A stretch of DNA of 64,000 nt from Halobacillus andaensis (GCF_014636475.1 NZ_BMEL01000003.1:186001-250000), one strand, 5' to 3'. Shown: positions 43,306-51,713, counted from the stretch's first letter. Program-made: numbers and translations. Notes: generated from the sequence alone by a model not told the origin.

Positions 43306-43671
43306 TTACCATCCTAATTTACGATTAACTTTACCACTATACTGACGAAACGCTTGATTACTTTGCATTTTTCGACGTTCCATTAACATATTGAATCTAA
43401 GTTTCTTCTCCGTAAGCTGTCTTTTCTGCTCTTCTGGGCTGTCCTCGCTATCCGCTAACAATTCTTCTAACTGCACAATTTCTTTTTTTAGCTGCATTTC
43501 CTCAGGAAGCATGTTGGCATTCTTCAAAATCCGATAACTATTACGCATATCGTCTGGCACATAAGCTAACTCATCTTTTGGAAGCGGTTTTCCTTTACCA
43601 GGCAGATTGTCAAAATCACCTTGCTGAATCGATTGCTTAATCTTCTCTTCAATTAAATGACCGAAATCCAT
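43306..43671 (-). CDS. DUF1992 (DnaJ-homologue domain) protein
   Basis: 121 aa. The family core is DFGHLIEEKIKQSIQQGDFDNLPGKGKPL, followed by RNSYRILKNANMLPEEMQLKKEI, matching DUF1992. The second half is a charged coiled coil. Function unknown. Ribosome site AAAGGAGATGAC upstream of ATG 43671; third gene of the YkgJ-MOSC-DUF1992-SRAP group, 15 bp after the MOSC gene. Confidence 0.85.
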   Translation of the reverse strand: MDFGHLIEEKIKQSIQQGDFDNLPGKGKPLPKDELAYVPDDMRNSYRILKNANMLPEEMQLKKEIVQLEELLADSEDSPEEQKRQLTEKKLRFNMLMERRKMQSNQAFRQYSGKVNRKLGW

Positions 43672-43686
43672 CTGTCGTCATCTCCT

Positions 43687-44328
43687 TTATTCAGATAAGC
43701 GCCGCTCTAACGAAACTCGATCCTCTTCAGGAAAAGCATCCACTTGAAGAATCCTCTTTATCTTGTCTTGGTCATGTGGATTGTCATACTTTACGTCATT
43801 CACATCCGCCACTGTTACTCCTTGGGGATCCTTCGATTTAAGAATAACGTCATCTCCAGCTTGGACATATCCCTCTTTTAATACGCGAAGATAGAATCCG
43901 GTAAAACCTGTACGCTGCACTTGCTTAGGAAAATCATCAATCCCATGAGTTCGAGCAATGATATAGCAGGGTTTACGCGGCTTTGTTACCTGCACTTCTG
44001 CTTCTCCAATTGCAAAAACATCACCAATATTCGTAGTACGCTCATCAATTCCTTCTACCGTTATATTCTCTCCAAACGAAGGGAAAGGGAAGGAACGACC
44101 ATATTCTTTTTCAAAAAACCGATAATGCTGAGCAGGGTAAAGGCAAACGGCCTGGTCCACTCCACCATGATGCTTTTTATCCGCTTGTTCATCACCTTGA
44201 AAGTTTAATTTACTTAAAAATGTCGGTTCACTTACTGGTCTTTTTCGATAAGCACTCTCTAGTTCTCCTTTATCTGTTTGATAGCGTTCAGGTCGGCCTA
44301 CATTTAACGAGCAAAGCTTATACTTCAT
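43687..44328 (-). CDS. MOSC-domain protein (YiiM type)
   Basis: 213 aa. MOSC domains bind molybdenum cofactor through a conserved Cys, here in TKPRKPCYIIARTHG near residue 117. GDEQADKKHHGGVDQAVCLYP and FPSFGENITVEG are typical of YiiM-like reductases of N-hydroxylated compounds. ATG 44328 (AGAGGGGA 6 nt upstream) makes an 11-bp overlap with the preceding gene; a longer frame upstream is spurious. Confidence 0.87.
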   Translation of the reverse strand: MKYKLCSLNVGRPERYQTDKGELESAYRKRPVSEPTFLSKLNFQGDEQADKKHHGGVDQAVCLYPAQHYRFFEKEYGRSFPFPSFGENITVEGIDERTTNIGDVFAIGEAEVQVTKPRKPCYIIARTHGIDDFPKQVQRTGFTGFYLRVLKEGYVQAGDDVILKSKDPQGVTVADVNDVKYDNPHDQDKIKRILQVDAFPEEDRVSLERRLSE

Positions 44329-45064
44329 CGATCGTCCCCTCTCTCCACTTTTGAATCCATGCAGGCAGAAAATCATAGCTCCAGGCATCCGTAGGGTAAT
44401 CAACAAATAGGTCCTCGCCGTTTTCATACAGCACTTGGATCAATTCGTTGACAGCTCCAAAATAGTAATCATATAAGAATTCATAACTAAATGGTTCTTT
44501 CGGCAAATGATTTTCAGCACAAACTTTAGGATCAGAATAATTTAAATACGTACGGCATGGAATAGGTCTTACTTCATAAGCCATACAGGCATGCGTAGCC
44601 GGGTCAAGCATCGGGCATGGCAAGTTCAATTTTTTATAATCAAATTTTACAACTTCATCCGTATGATCCAACGCGAGAGCTTGGCTCAACTTATGAGATT
44701 GACTGGTGTAATAGTTTTCCCAATGTTCATAAATACTTTCTTTTCGTTCTTGAGAAAAATTCTCTATTGAACGAAATAGCATTTTGGCTTCCATTTTGCT
44801 GACGATAATCGGAAAGTAACAGCAGAAAGCACACCCTTTAAAACAGCTGGGTGTCATGTCGACATGTTGTTCCATTCGTGCTATTTCATGATTTACTTCT
44901 GTTAAGAGCCGTTGAAATCCATCTAGAATCACATCTTCTGTGTCGTGTTCACTATTTAATAATTCATCAACAATTTCATCAAACACTTGCGGGTCTAGTT
45001 CATATGATTCATTTATCTTATTTGATTTCTCAATAATTTCTTCGTGCCTTAAATACCTGTTCAT
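44318..45064 (-). CDS. YkgJ-family cysteine-cluster protein
   Basis: 248 aa. Eight or so conserved Cys: CFKGCAFCC near 75-82, CPML near 150, CMAYEVRPIPCRTYL and KVC near 158-180, arranged as in the CxxCxxCC zinc/iron-cluster family. Helical N-terminus. The family role is unknown; some members act in iron-sulfur or metal delivery. First gene of the operon leading to MOSC, which needs Moco. ATG 45064. Confidence 0.85.
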   Translation of the reverse strand: MNRYLRHEEIIEKSNKINESYELDPQVFDEIVDELLNSEHDTEDVILDGFQRLLTEVNHEIARMEQHVDMTPSCFKGCAFCCYFPIIVSKMEAKMLFRSIENFSQERKESIYEHWENYYTSQSHKLSQALALDHTDEVVKFDYKKLNLPCPMLDPATHACMAYEVRPIPCRTYLNYSDPKVCAENHLPKEPFSYEFLYDYYFGAVNELIQVLYENGEDLFVDYPTDAWSYDFLPAWIQKWREGTIDEV

Positions 45065-45229
45065 GCGGAAAACTCCTTGTTAACTGGTTACATTTATTAT
45101 ACACATGTGTAAGGCTTACCGACTAGAGGGAAGATAGCCCATAAAATTCCTCTTGCGATAACCCCCATAAAATAAGTAGCATGGGAGAAGAAATATATAA
45201 GAATCTGTCATCTTTGGAGGTACGTCTAC

Positions 45230-46237
45230 ATGTTATCAACTGCAGAAATAGGAATTGATTTAGGTACAGCTAATATACTTATTTATTCAAAGTCAAAAGG
45301 AATTCTATTAAATGAACCGTCTGTTGTCGCTTATAATACTGAAACAAAAAGCGTAGTTGCCGTTGGAAAAGAAGCAAAAGAAATGGTAGGAAAGACTCCG
45401 AGAAATATTATACCTGTCCGCCCGCTTCGTGATGGAGTCATCGCAGATTATGATATGACCGCACAAATGCTTAAGGAGCTTATGAAGAAAGTAAGTCGTA
45501 AATCTGGTGTTTCCATGCGTAAACCGACCGTTGTCATTTGTACTCCTTCTGGTTCCACTTCTGTAGAGCGCCGCGCTATCCATAACGCTGTCAAAAGCTA
45601 TGGAGCTAAGCAGGTACATCTTATTGAGGAGCCAATCGCAGCGGCTATAGGTGCAGACCTCCCAGTGGATGAGCCAGTGGCAAACGTTATTGTTGATATT
45701 GGCGGAGGTACGAGTGAAGTAGCCATTATTTCGTTTGGCGGCGTTGTATCATGCCGATCCATTCGTATGGGCGGCGATGTAATGGATGAAGAGATCATTC
45801 AATACGTACGTAAAGCCTACAATATTTTAATCGGTGAACGTACAGCTGAACAAATCAAAATGGAGATTGGCTACGCGCTAGTTGAGCATCCTGAAGAAAA
45901 AATGGACGTCCGCGGAAGAGATATGGTTACTGGACTTCCAAAAACGATCGAACTCTCTTCTCACGAAATTCAATCAGCTCTTAAAGAATCACTTGAACAG
46001 CTGCTTGAAACGATTCGAGCAACGTTAGAAGACTGCCCGCCAGAACTAAGTGGTGATATTGTAGATCACGGAGTTATTTTGACCGGCGGCGGCTCCCTTC
46101 TTAAGGGAATGCAGGAGTGGCTTTCTGAAGAAATTTATGTCCCTGTTCATATGGCCCCCAGCCCATTAGAATCAGTAGCCATCGGTACAGGACGATCCCT
46201 AAAAATGATTCAAAAGCTCCAAAAAGCAGCAAAATAA
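45230..46237 (+). CDS. mreBH: MreBH, rod-shape actin homologue
   Basis: 335 aa, the length of B. subtilis MreBH. Actin-fold motifs: [19 protein letters not shown] (phosphate 1), [53 protein letters not shown] (phosphate 2) and [12 protein letters not shown] (adenosine). [14 protein letters not shown] and [18 protein letters not shown] follow MreBH more closely than MreB or Mbl. Organises lateral wall synthesis; in B. subtilis it controls LytE. No mreCD follows, as expected. An ACCCCC motif 64 bp upstream recalls the sigma-I promoter of B. subtilis mreBH. Confidence 0.88.
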   Translation: MLSTAEIGIDLGTANILIYSKSKGILLNEPSVVAYNTETKSVVAVGKEAKEMVGKTPRNIIPVRPLRDGVIADYDMTAQMLKELMKKVSRKSGVSMRKPTVVICTPSGSTSVERRAIHNAVKSYGAKQVHLIEEPIAAAIGADLPVDEPVANVIVDIGGGTSEVAIISFGGVVSCRSIRMGGDVMDEEIIQYVRKAYNILIGERTAEQIKMEIGYALVEHPEEKMDVRGRDMVTGLPKTIELSSHEIQSALKESLEQLLETIRATLEDCPPELSGDIVDHGVILTGGGSLLKGMQEWLSEEIYVPVHMAPSPLESVAIGTGRSLKMIQKLQKAAK

Positions 46238-46290
46238 CTAAGCTGCATTAGTAGACAAAAAGAAAGAATTTTAATACGCTTTCAATTGTA

Positions 46291-46322
46291 GAGACTAACC
46301 TTTCAATAGGTTAGTCTCTTTA
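46291..46322 (+). terminator. Terminator of mreBH
   Basis: 11-bp perfect stem GAGACTAACCT with its complement, followed by a T-rich run. Confidence 0.88.
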
Positions 46323-46411
46323 TTTATTGTTGAATTAAAAGGTTTTATAGAGAATTTGGCGAATTTATATAGGTAAGAGATTGTTTAATGCAAAGGAGTT
46401 CGAATAGTCTT

Positions 46412-46705
46412 ATGAATCGCACTACTATCTTAAAATGGATTTCTGGAGTCTGCGAAGGCTTGTTAGCCATTCCAATTGCAGGCGGAACATTTATTGTCAG
46501 TATGTCTTGGACACCGCTTCTGTTTATGTTTGCCCTTCACACCGTTACACTAATATTATCAATTAAAGACGCTCGATTTAGTGCAGGGAGTATTTTAGGT
46601 ATGATTACAAGCTTTATAGGCGCCATCCCTATTATAGGTTGGGTGATGCATACAATCACAGCTCTCGTTTTACTTATTGATGCAGCTATTGAAACAAAAA
46701 ATTGA
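46412..46705 (+). CDS. Small membrane protein, unknown (97 aa)
   Basis: Three to four hydrophobic segments (about residues 8-25, 28-48, 58-72 and 74-92), rich in Gly/Ile, with a short basic loop SIKDARFS. ATG 46412 is preceded by AAAGGAG at a long spacing of 13 nt; ATG 46388 lies before that site. Family not recognised. The next gene begins 16 bp downstream, so it probably heads a unit of four genes up to the ketopantoate-reductase-like gene. Confidence 0.6.
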   Translation: MNRTTILKWISGVCEGLLAIPIAGGTFIVSMSWTPLLFMFALHTVTLILSIKDARFSAGSILGMITSFIGAIPIIGWVMHTITALVLLIDAAIETKN

Positions 46706-46721
46706 GATCTACGATGAGGTG

Positions 46722-47087
46722 ATGACAATATTTGTTTCATTGTACATTTTTCGTGTTCACAAGGATCATGTCCCACGGTTTGTTAAACTGATAGAAGAAG
46801 TAAAACCTCTTATCCTTTCTTATGAAGCTAGACCTTTCTTATTTGAGGAAGATGTACTCACAGGGAAGCAAGGTTCAATGGGATTGCTTAATCTATTCGA
46901 GCTGAAGGATGATGAAGTAGTTTATTTAGGAAAAATAGAATTTGATTCGAAAGCTCACTATGAGGAAACCATGAAAAAAATACAGCAAAATGAAGGCATG
47001 AATCATTTTTATGAACAATTACGTAAAGTTGTGGACTTCCCTTCATTAATTACATCTACCTTTCAAGATGCAGAGGCAGAAGTGTAA
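46722..47087 (+). CDS. Hypothetical protein, paralogue of the next gene
   Basis: About 121 aa, no membrane segment. It shares with the next gene the order FRV-K...V-F, LTGKQGSMGLLNLFEL (LTGNQGTMGILNLFEL there), LG-x4-F and HYEETMKK (HYYEVMKK), so the two are tandem duplicates. Size and strand pattern recall dimeric alpha-beta-barrel (DUF1428-like) proteins, but that is a guess. Start uncertain: GAGGTG lies directly against ATG 46722. Confidence 0.6.
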   Translation: MTIFVSLYIFRVHKDHVPRFVKLIEEVKPLILSYEARPFLFEEDVLTGKQGSMGLLNLFELKDDEVVYLGKIEFDSKAHYEETMKKIQQNEGMNHFYEQLRKVVDFPSLITSTFQDAEAEV

Positions 47088-47111
47088 CCTATAGCTTTCA
47101 CTTTAAGGAGA

Positions 47112-47471
47112 GTGACTTTTATTTATACAATAATCTGTTTTTTCAGGGTGAAAAAGAAACAAGTAAAACCCTTTATGAAAATGTCGAAGAAAACAGGTGA
47201 TATTCTTCTTTCTCATGGAACACTCGATCACAGCATTTATTACTCTAATGAACTTACCGGCAATCAAGGAACGATGGGAATACTGAATTTATTTGAATTA
47301 GAAGAAGATGAAGAATTAATGCTTGGCCAAAGCGTTTTTAAAGATGAAGACCATTACTATGAAGTCATGAAGAAAACAGGATCTAATGATATGATTGCCT
47401 ACTTAAATCAGCACATTAAAGACATTATCGAAATGGACAAAGTGATTAGTTCCAAATTTAGATTAGTATAA
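47112..47471 (+). CDS. Hypothetical protein, paralogue of the preceding gene
   Basis: 119 aa, tandem duplicate of the previous product (shared LTGNQGTMGILNLFEL). Acidic (LEEDEELM). AAGGAG is only one base before GTG 47112, and the next in-frame usual start is far downstream; ATT 47121 would have ideal spacing. Function unknown; probably co-transcribed with the ketopantoate-reductase-like gene 14 bp downstream. Confidence 0.6.
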   Translation: MTFIYTIICFFRVKKKQVKPFMKMSKKTGDILLSHGTLDHSIYYSNELTGNQGTMGILNLFELEEDEELMLGQSVFKDEDHYYEVMKKTGSNDMIAYLNQHIKDIIEMDKVISSKFRLV

Positions 47472-47485
47472 TTCAAGGGGGATTC

Positions 47486-48409
47486 ATGATGAAAATCGTT
47501 GTCTTAGGCGCAGGAGCATTAGGCGCATATTATGGGGCACGTTGGCAAGAAACAGGCCATGAAGTGATCAACCTGGTTCGAGAAGGCCGCGCTGATCAAT
47601 TGCGCACCCATGGCCTTACTTTACATAGTAAAATGGGAAATTATGAAGTTCCAAACTTAACGATCGCTGAAAGCCCTGAGGAAATTCAAGAAGCAGATCT
47701 TGTCTTTTTATCTGTTAAAGGATATCATCTGCGCGGAACGATTCCATGGCTTAAGGAACTCGTTCAAAAAGGGGCCAAAGTACTTCCTGTATTAAATGGT
47801 GTAGAGCATTTGCCTATTTTGCAAAAAGAACTTGGTGAGGAAGCTGTCATAGGTGGATTAGCTTACATTATCGCCACATTGGATGAAAACGGTCATGTGC
47901 AGCATACAAGTACGTTTCACGATTTAGTTTTTGGTCCTCTCCACCCTTCTCAACAACAAATTTGTGAAGAGATTGGAATTGCGTGTAATCAAGCGAATAT
48001 GGACGGAAAACAGAGCGCAAATATATTAGAAGAAATTTGGAATAAATACATGTTTATCACTGCATTTTCTGGAATTACGACCGCTACGAACTTACCCATA
48101 GGAGATGTAAGGCAGTATCCAGAAACGTTTATCATTTCAAAAAAAATCTTACAAGAAATGAAGACACTTGCAAACGCTCATCACATTCAATTAACAGATG
48201 AGCAGGTAGAGAATGCGTTTGAAAAGCTCAATGGTTTTGATCATGAAATGACCTCTTCCATGCATCAGGATCGTCGTAAAGGACTTCCTTTAGAAGTAGA
48301 ACATCTTCATGGCGGTGCATTGAGATTAGCCGAAGAACACGAACTTCCTTTACCGTATATTCAAACCATTCACGCTATGATTAAGCCTTTTGAAAGTTAC
48401 CAGAAATAA
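47486..48409 (+). CDS. Ketopantoate reductase family (PanE/ApbA)
   Basis: 307 aa. NADPH-binding Rossmann motif VVLGAGALGAYYGARW at the N-terminus, SVKGYHL with the Lys of the active site region, LNGVEHLPIL (Asn), and EIWNKYMFITAFSGITTATN with the catalytic Lys and later helices. Reduces 2-dehydropantoate to pantoate in pantothenate synthesis, or a related 2-keto acid; Bacillus genomes often have more than one copy. AAGGGGG before ATG ATG. Confidence 0.85.
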   Translation: MMKIVVLGAGALGAYYGARWQETGHEVINLVREGRADQLRTHGLTLHSKMGNYEVPNLTIAESPEEIQEADLVFLSVKGYHLRGTIPWLKELVQKGAKVLPVLNGVEHLPILQKELGEEAVIGGLAYIIATLDENGHVQHTSTFHDLVFGPLHPSQQQICEEIGIACNQANMDGKQSANILEEIWNKYMFITAFSGITTATNLPIGDVRQYPETFIISKKILQEMKTLANAHHIQLTDEQVENAFEKLNGFDHEMTSSMHQDRRKGLPLEVEHLHGGALRLAEEHELPLPYIQTIHAMIKPFESYQK

Positions 48410-48446
48410 GAAAACGCCGCTAGCCATTTCAGCTAGCGGCGTTTTC
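48410..48446. terminator. Bidirectional terminator
   Basis: 14-bp perfect stem GAAAACGCCGCTAG with its complement, 9-nt loop, between convergent genes. Confidence 0.9.
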
Positions 48447-49017
48447 ATTCAGGTAAAGGTTCGGCTTTAGGACGTTTGCCATTCTGCAACTCTCTTATAC
48501 TGAGCCCAAAATCCATTTGAAGGTGAGGATAGTCTCGAAACGACTCCCAGTCTCCTCCCCAGTCAAATCCTAATTGTTTAGCTATATCAACAACTTCCAT
48601 CCAGTCAGACTTCCCATTGCCATTCCCATCTCTTTCTGTATCCCATATCACTTGGCCGTCATCTGTTTGTAAAGCAAAATCAATAGCCAGTCCATAGTTG
48701 TGATAGGATTCTCCACCTTCAGCATACGTTACAACATCGCCATCTTTAGATCGCCCTCGTTCATAGATTTCATCTTGTTCTTCCAACGTACGAAGCTCAT
48801 CTGTAATCACGACATCAATTTCTATATCTGCTGCCTCTTCAATGAGTTGATTTTTCTTTTGTTCTACAGTGGGATGGAGCTGATCAGGAAGTTCTCCGTC
48901 TTCAACATTATATACACCTGCTCGACGCTCTTGAATTTCAATAAGAGAATAAACCGTTATCCCAATAGATAGAAAAAGGAACAGAAACCAAACGCTCTGG
49001 TTAAAGATTGTTCTCAC
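48445..49017 (-). CDS. CwlK-like M15 peptidase (L-Ala-D-Glu endopeptidase type)
   Basis: 190 aa. One N-terminal membrane anchor (about residues 8-25), then an M15-fold domain: VITDELRTLEEQDEIYERGRSK, zinc ligands in ESYHNYGLAIDFAL (SxHxxGxAxD, near 105-115) and DYPHLQMDFG (His near 166). Matches CwlK/phage endolysin-type peptidases that cut the peptide stem of peptidoglycan outside the cell. Monocistronic; convergent with the ketopantoate-reductase-like gene. Confidence 0.87.
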   Translation of the reverse strand: MRTIFNQSVWFLFLFLSIGITVYSLIEIQERRAGVYNVEDGELPDQLHPTVEQKKNQLIEEAADIEIDVVITDELRTLEEQDEIYERGRSKDGDVVTYAEGGESYHNYGLAIDFALQTDDGQVIWDTERDGNGNGKSDWMEVVDIAKQLGFDWGGDWESFRDYPHLQMDFGLSIRELQNGKRPKAEPLPE

Positions 49018-49188
49018 ATCAAATTTTCCTCTCTTCGAAAAGAATCAGGTCATCATGCCGCTCCACAAAAGAGGAAGTTTCACATCATACTTCCCTATAA
49101 TCTTACCACATTCAACTACCTGACTACATCATTCGACATTTGCATAATTGGTATAATAGTCTTATAGTTTGTTTCAGGAGGGGGAGTT

Positions 49189-49824
49189 ATGTCTAAGAAG
49201 GAATCAACCCAGACGGTCTATGAACTCCTGATGATCGGCCTGGCAGCATTATCAGTAGCGACCATATGGCAGGAAACCCAGTATGACAGCTATATTGTGT
49301 GGAGCACATGGAGCATATTTTTTATAGACTTCATGTATCGACTTATAAATGCACGCCAAAAGTGGGAGTTTATTAAGAAGCACCCCTTTATAGTTATTGC
49401 AGCGATCCCTCTTGATGCCGTTTTTCAATTTGCCAGATTTGCGCGCATCCTTCATCTGCTGCGATTAAAATCCATAACCAAGTATTACACGCTGCCTTTC
49501 ATTAAATTTTTAAAAAAACAACACTTATCCTACATTGCAGGGTTAACTACAATCTTTATTTTCATCTTAATTATTCCACTTAAAAATTTGGAACCCGGCT
49601 TATCTACTTACATCGAGGCCCTTATGAGTTCATTTACCGCCCTAGTCTTTTTTGGAAAATCTAATTTTGAGCCTTCCACCTTTATAGGTCATACCATTAT
49701 AGTGATCATTACGATATTCGGGGTCATCTTGCACGGATTAGTGATCAGTACAACCTTCGATTACATTATAAAATCTTCATGGGTCCAACGTTTGATAAAG
49801 TATTGGAAAAACCGTGAATCTTAA
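49189..49824 (+). CDS. Voltage-gated-channel-like membrane protein lacking K+ filter
   Basis: 211 aa, six hydrophobic segments laid out like S1-S6 of six-helix K+ channels: SIFFIDFMYRLI (S2), KKHPFIVIAAIPLDAVFQFARFARILHLLRLKSI (S3-S4 with three regularly spaced Arg), S5 LSYIAGLTTIFIFIL, a pore-like ALMSSFTALVFFGKSNFEP and S6 GVILHGLVISTTFDYI. The selectivity filter TVGYG is absent; FFGKSNF stands in its place. GGAGGGGG before ATG 49189. Either an altered-selectivity channel or a non-conducting relative. Confidence 0.6.
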   Translation: MSKKESTQTVYELLMIGLAALSVATIWQETQYDSYIVWSTWSIFFIDFMYRLINARQKWEFIKKHPFIVIAAIPLDAVFQFARFARILHLLRLKSITKYYTLPFIKFLKKQHLSYIAGLTTIFIFILIIPLKNLEPGLSTYIEALMSSFTALVFFGKSNFEPSTFIGHTIIVIITIFGVILHGLVISTTFDYIIKSSWVQRLIKYWKNRES

Positions 49825-49827
49825 AGG

Positions 49828-49858
49828 AACCGCTGCAAAGATGCAACGGTTTTTTCTA
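49828..49858 (+). terminator. Terminator after the channel-like gene
   Basis: Imperfect 10-bp stem AACCGCTGCA/TGCAACGGTT with AAGA loop, followed by six Ts. Confidence 0.8.
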
Positions 49859-49952
49859 ATTAAAAGGCACTATTTAAAAAATTCATAAGTTGAAACTGTT
49901 TAATTTCTTCTAAAAAAAGGAACATGTTGTACTAGGTATCGGAGGTGATGGT

Positions 49953-50162
49953 ATGACAAACGAAAATAAAAATAAAGCGAATTACAGCTTGAAGGAAATT
50001 GAGGAAAAACTACAAGAAGAAGAAAAACGTCCTGAAGATCCTGTACCAGATCAAGATATGAAAAAGGAAGAACGGGAAATTGAGAAAGGCCACAAGTCGA
50101 AAAACGACTCTTCCTCAGAAGAAAAATATGACGAAGATTTAAAAAACAAGAACTCTGATTAA
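49953..50162 (+). CDS. Small charged protein, unknown (69 aa)
   Basis: Very hydrophilic, rich in Lys, Glu and Asp (LKEIEEKLQEEEKRPEDP), no hydrophobic core, probably disordered. GGAGGTGATGGT gives a good ribosome site for ATG 49953. Sits 19 bp before the YhdH-like gene, so probably co-transcribed. Not recognised. Confidence 0.6.
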   Translation: MTNENKNKANYSLKEIEEKLQEEEKRPEDPVPDQDMKKEEREIEKGHKSKNDSSSEEKYDEDLKNKNSD

Positions 50163-50181
50163 TAAAAAGGAGGCGGATCCT

Positions 50182-51174
50182 TTGTCTGAATTTCAAGCAT
50201 TGAAAGTCGATAAAACGAATAACGGCGAAGTTTCAGCTCAAATCGAATACTTATCGAAAAGCGACTTACCCGAGAGCGATGTACTTATTAAAGTTCATTA
50301 TTCAAGCGTAAATTATAAAGATGGAATGGTAACGACCCCAAATAATGCTTTAGTAAAAAATTATCCCATCGTTCCTGGCATAGATTTATCCGGAGAAGTT
50401 GTTGAATCCAATGATTCTAGATTTACCGTAGGAGACTTAGTCATTGCCACTAGTTATGAAATTGGAGTCAACCACCATGGAGGTTATAGTGAATACGCAA
50501 GCATCCCTGGTGACTGGGTAGTCCCTTTACCCGATGGAATTTCATTAGAAGAAGCTATGATTTATGGTACGGCGGGATTTACCGCAGCTCTTTCTGTTCA
50601 TCGCTTAGAAGAAGCCGGTCTTACGCCTGAACATGGGAAAGTTCTAGTTACAGGCTCTACAGGCGGAGTTGGAAGTATGTCCATCGCCATGTTGAGCAAA
50701 CGAGGGTACACCATTGAAGCAAGTACAGGAAGTACGGAGCATACTCAGTTCTTAAAAGAGCTTGGTGCTGAAAGCGTCATCACGCGTGAAGATGTCTATG
50801 ACGGAAAACTAAAACCATTACAAAGTGAGCGCTGGGCCGCTGCTGTTGATCCTGTCGGAGGGGAACAGCTGGCATCCATTCTAAGTCAATTAAATTATAA
50901 TGGGGCCGTTGCCGTAAGTGGATTAACGGGAGGTACAAAAATTCCTGCACAGGTTTATCCTTTCATTTTACGGGGTATCAGTCTTATTGGGATTGATTCT
51001 GTTTACTGTCCGATGTCCACTCGAAAAAAGATTTGGCATAGGTTAGCTAACGATTTAAAAACGACAGATGCATTTGAACAGTTAAAATCCGAAATTACAT
51101 TAAAGGATGTACCTGATACATTAAACGATATTTTAAAAGGTCAGACTCGCGGTCGCACCATTATAAAAATGTAA
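50182..51174 (+). CDS. YhdH/YhfP-family quinone oxidoreductase (acrylyl-CoA reductase-like)
   Basis: 330 aa, zinc-free medium-chain dehydrogenase. N-terminal SSVNYKDGMVTT and PIVPGIDLSGEVVES, NADPH motif VLVTGSTGGVGSMSIAML (about 150-168) and the YhdH-specific VSGLTGGTKIPAQVYPFILRGISLIGIDSVYCP. Members reduce acrylyl-CoA (AcuI) or small quinones. TTG 50182 start with AAAAAGGAGGCGG upstream. No terminator seen before the next promoter at 51226. Confidence 0.87.
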   Translation: MSEFQALKVDKTNNGEVSAQIEYLSKSDLPESDVLIKVHYSSVNYKDGMVTTPNNALVKNYPIVPGIDLSGEVVESNDSRFTVGDLVIATSYEIGVNHHGGYSEYASIPGDWVVPLPDGISLEEAMIYGTAGFTAALSVHRLEEAGLTPEHGKVLVTGSTGGVGSMSIAMLSKRGYTIEASTGSTEHTQFLKELGAESVITREDVYDGKLKPLQSERWAAAVDPVGGEQLASILSQLNYNGAVAVSGLTGGTKIPAQVYPFILRGISLIGIDSVYCPMSTRKKIWHRLANDLKTTDAFEQLKSEITLKDVPDTLNDILKGQTRGRTIIKM

Positions 51175-51225
51175 TTGATAAGCAAAGGTAGAAAAGCATC
51201 ACCGGCAGAAAACCAGTAATTAATA

Positions 51226-51254
51226 TTGACAAACATGTAGTAGTATATTATTAT
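51226..51254 (+). promoter_or_regulatory. Strong sigma-A promoter of a predicted RNA
   Basis: TTGACA, exactly 17 bp, TATTAT. The predicted start is near 51261. No ORF of usable size with a ribosome site follows before the terminator at 51525. Confidence 0.75.
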
Positions 51255-51260
51255 TATCTA

Positions 51261-51556
51261 TTAGTGCCTTCGCTAAAAAGGTAACTCGGAAAATGAAAGA
51301 GTGATAAGTATGAGACTGGCATTCTGCTATGTTTTATTACAACTTAATCACACTGGATCAGCTTCGGAGCTGTAAGGATGCAATAGAGGTAGGGATTGCG
51401 TCGTTTAAGTTGATAAAAACTACCATGTAGAACGAACCGCGGCAATATGGTTTAATTACGTGCTTACGTTTAAAATGTAAGTAATCAACAAACAATTTAT
51501 TCATTAATTCCGAACTGCTATTATAAAGCGAGTCAGACATTGTCTGACTCGCTTTT
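51261..51556 (+). ncRNA. Predicted structured non-coding RNA of about 295 nt
   Basis: A strong promoter and a strong terminator frame a stretch without a plausible ORF. Folding by eye gives: an outer helix CAACTTAA (51340-51347) with TTAAGTTG (51405-51412), extendable with mismatches; inside it two hairpins, CAGCT-TCGG-AGCTG (51359-51372) and GATGCAAT/ATTGCGTC (51377-51402, one G-U), i.e. a three-way junction; then ACCAT/ATGGT (51422-51451) around GAACCGCGG, and an 8-bp hairpin CTTACGTT with ATGTAAG side (51463-51481). It is not tmRNA, SRP RNA, RNase P or a T-box by motif. The short ORF MRLAFCYVLLQLNHTGSASEL (51310-51375) lacks a good ribosome site. Confidence 0.6.
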
Positions 51557-51557
51557 C
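51525..51557 (+). terminator. Terminator of the predicted RNA
   Basis: Almost perfect palindrome AAAGCGAGTCAGACA with its complement (13 bp or more of stem) followed by four Ts. Confidence 0.88.
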
Positions 51558-51713
51558 CAATTTATGAGCTTTTTCATTACCCTAAGAGATTAAAAACATT
51601 TGAAGCAAAGAAGTTCATATGTTCAGCTTTTAGAGAAACCTCAGTTCTTTCTTTTACATAGACAGTGTAAACATTTTCTTACATTAGGAAGAGGAAAGGG
51701 TTTTAGGAACAGA

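Noticed and set aside
51422-51451. T-box-like GAACCGCGG in the predicted RNA
   Set aside because: The T-box core GGGTGGNACCGCG is not present, there is no specifier stem, and no aminoacyl-tRNA or biosynthesis gene follows.
51358-51540. 60-codon reverse-strand ORF inside the predicted RNA
   Set aside because: Its start codon lies within the terminator stem and no ribosome site precedes it; composition is not protein-like.
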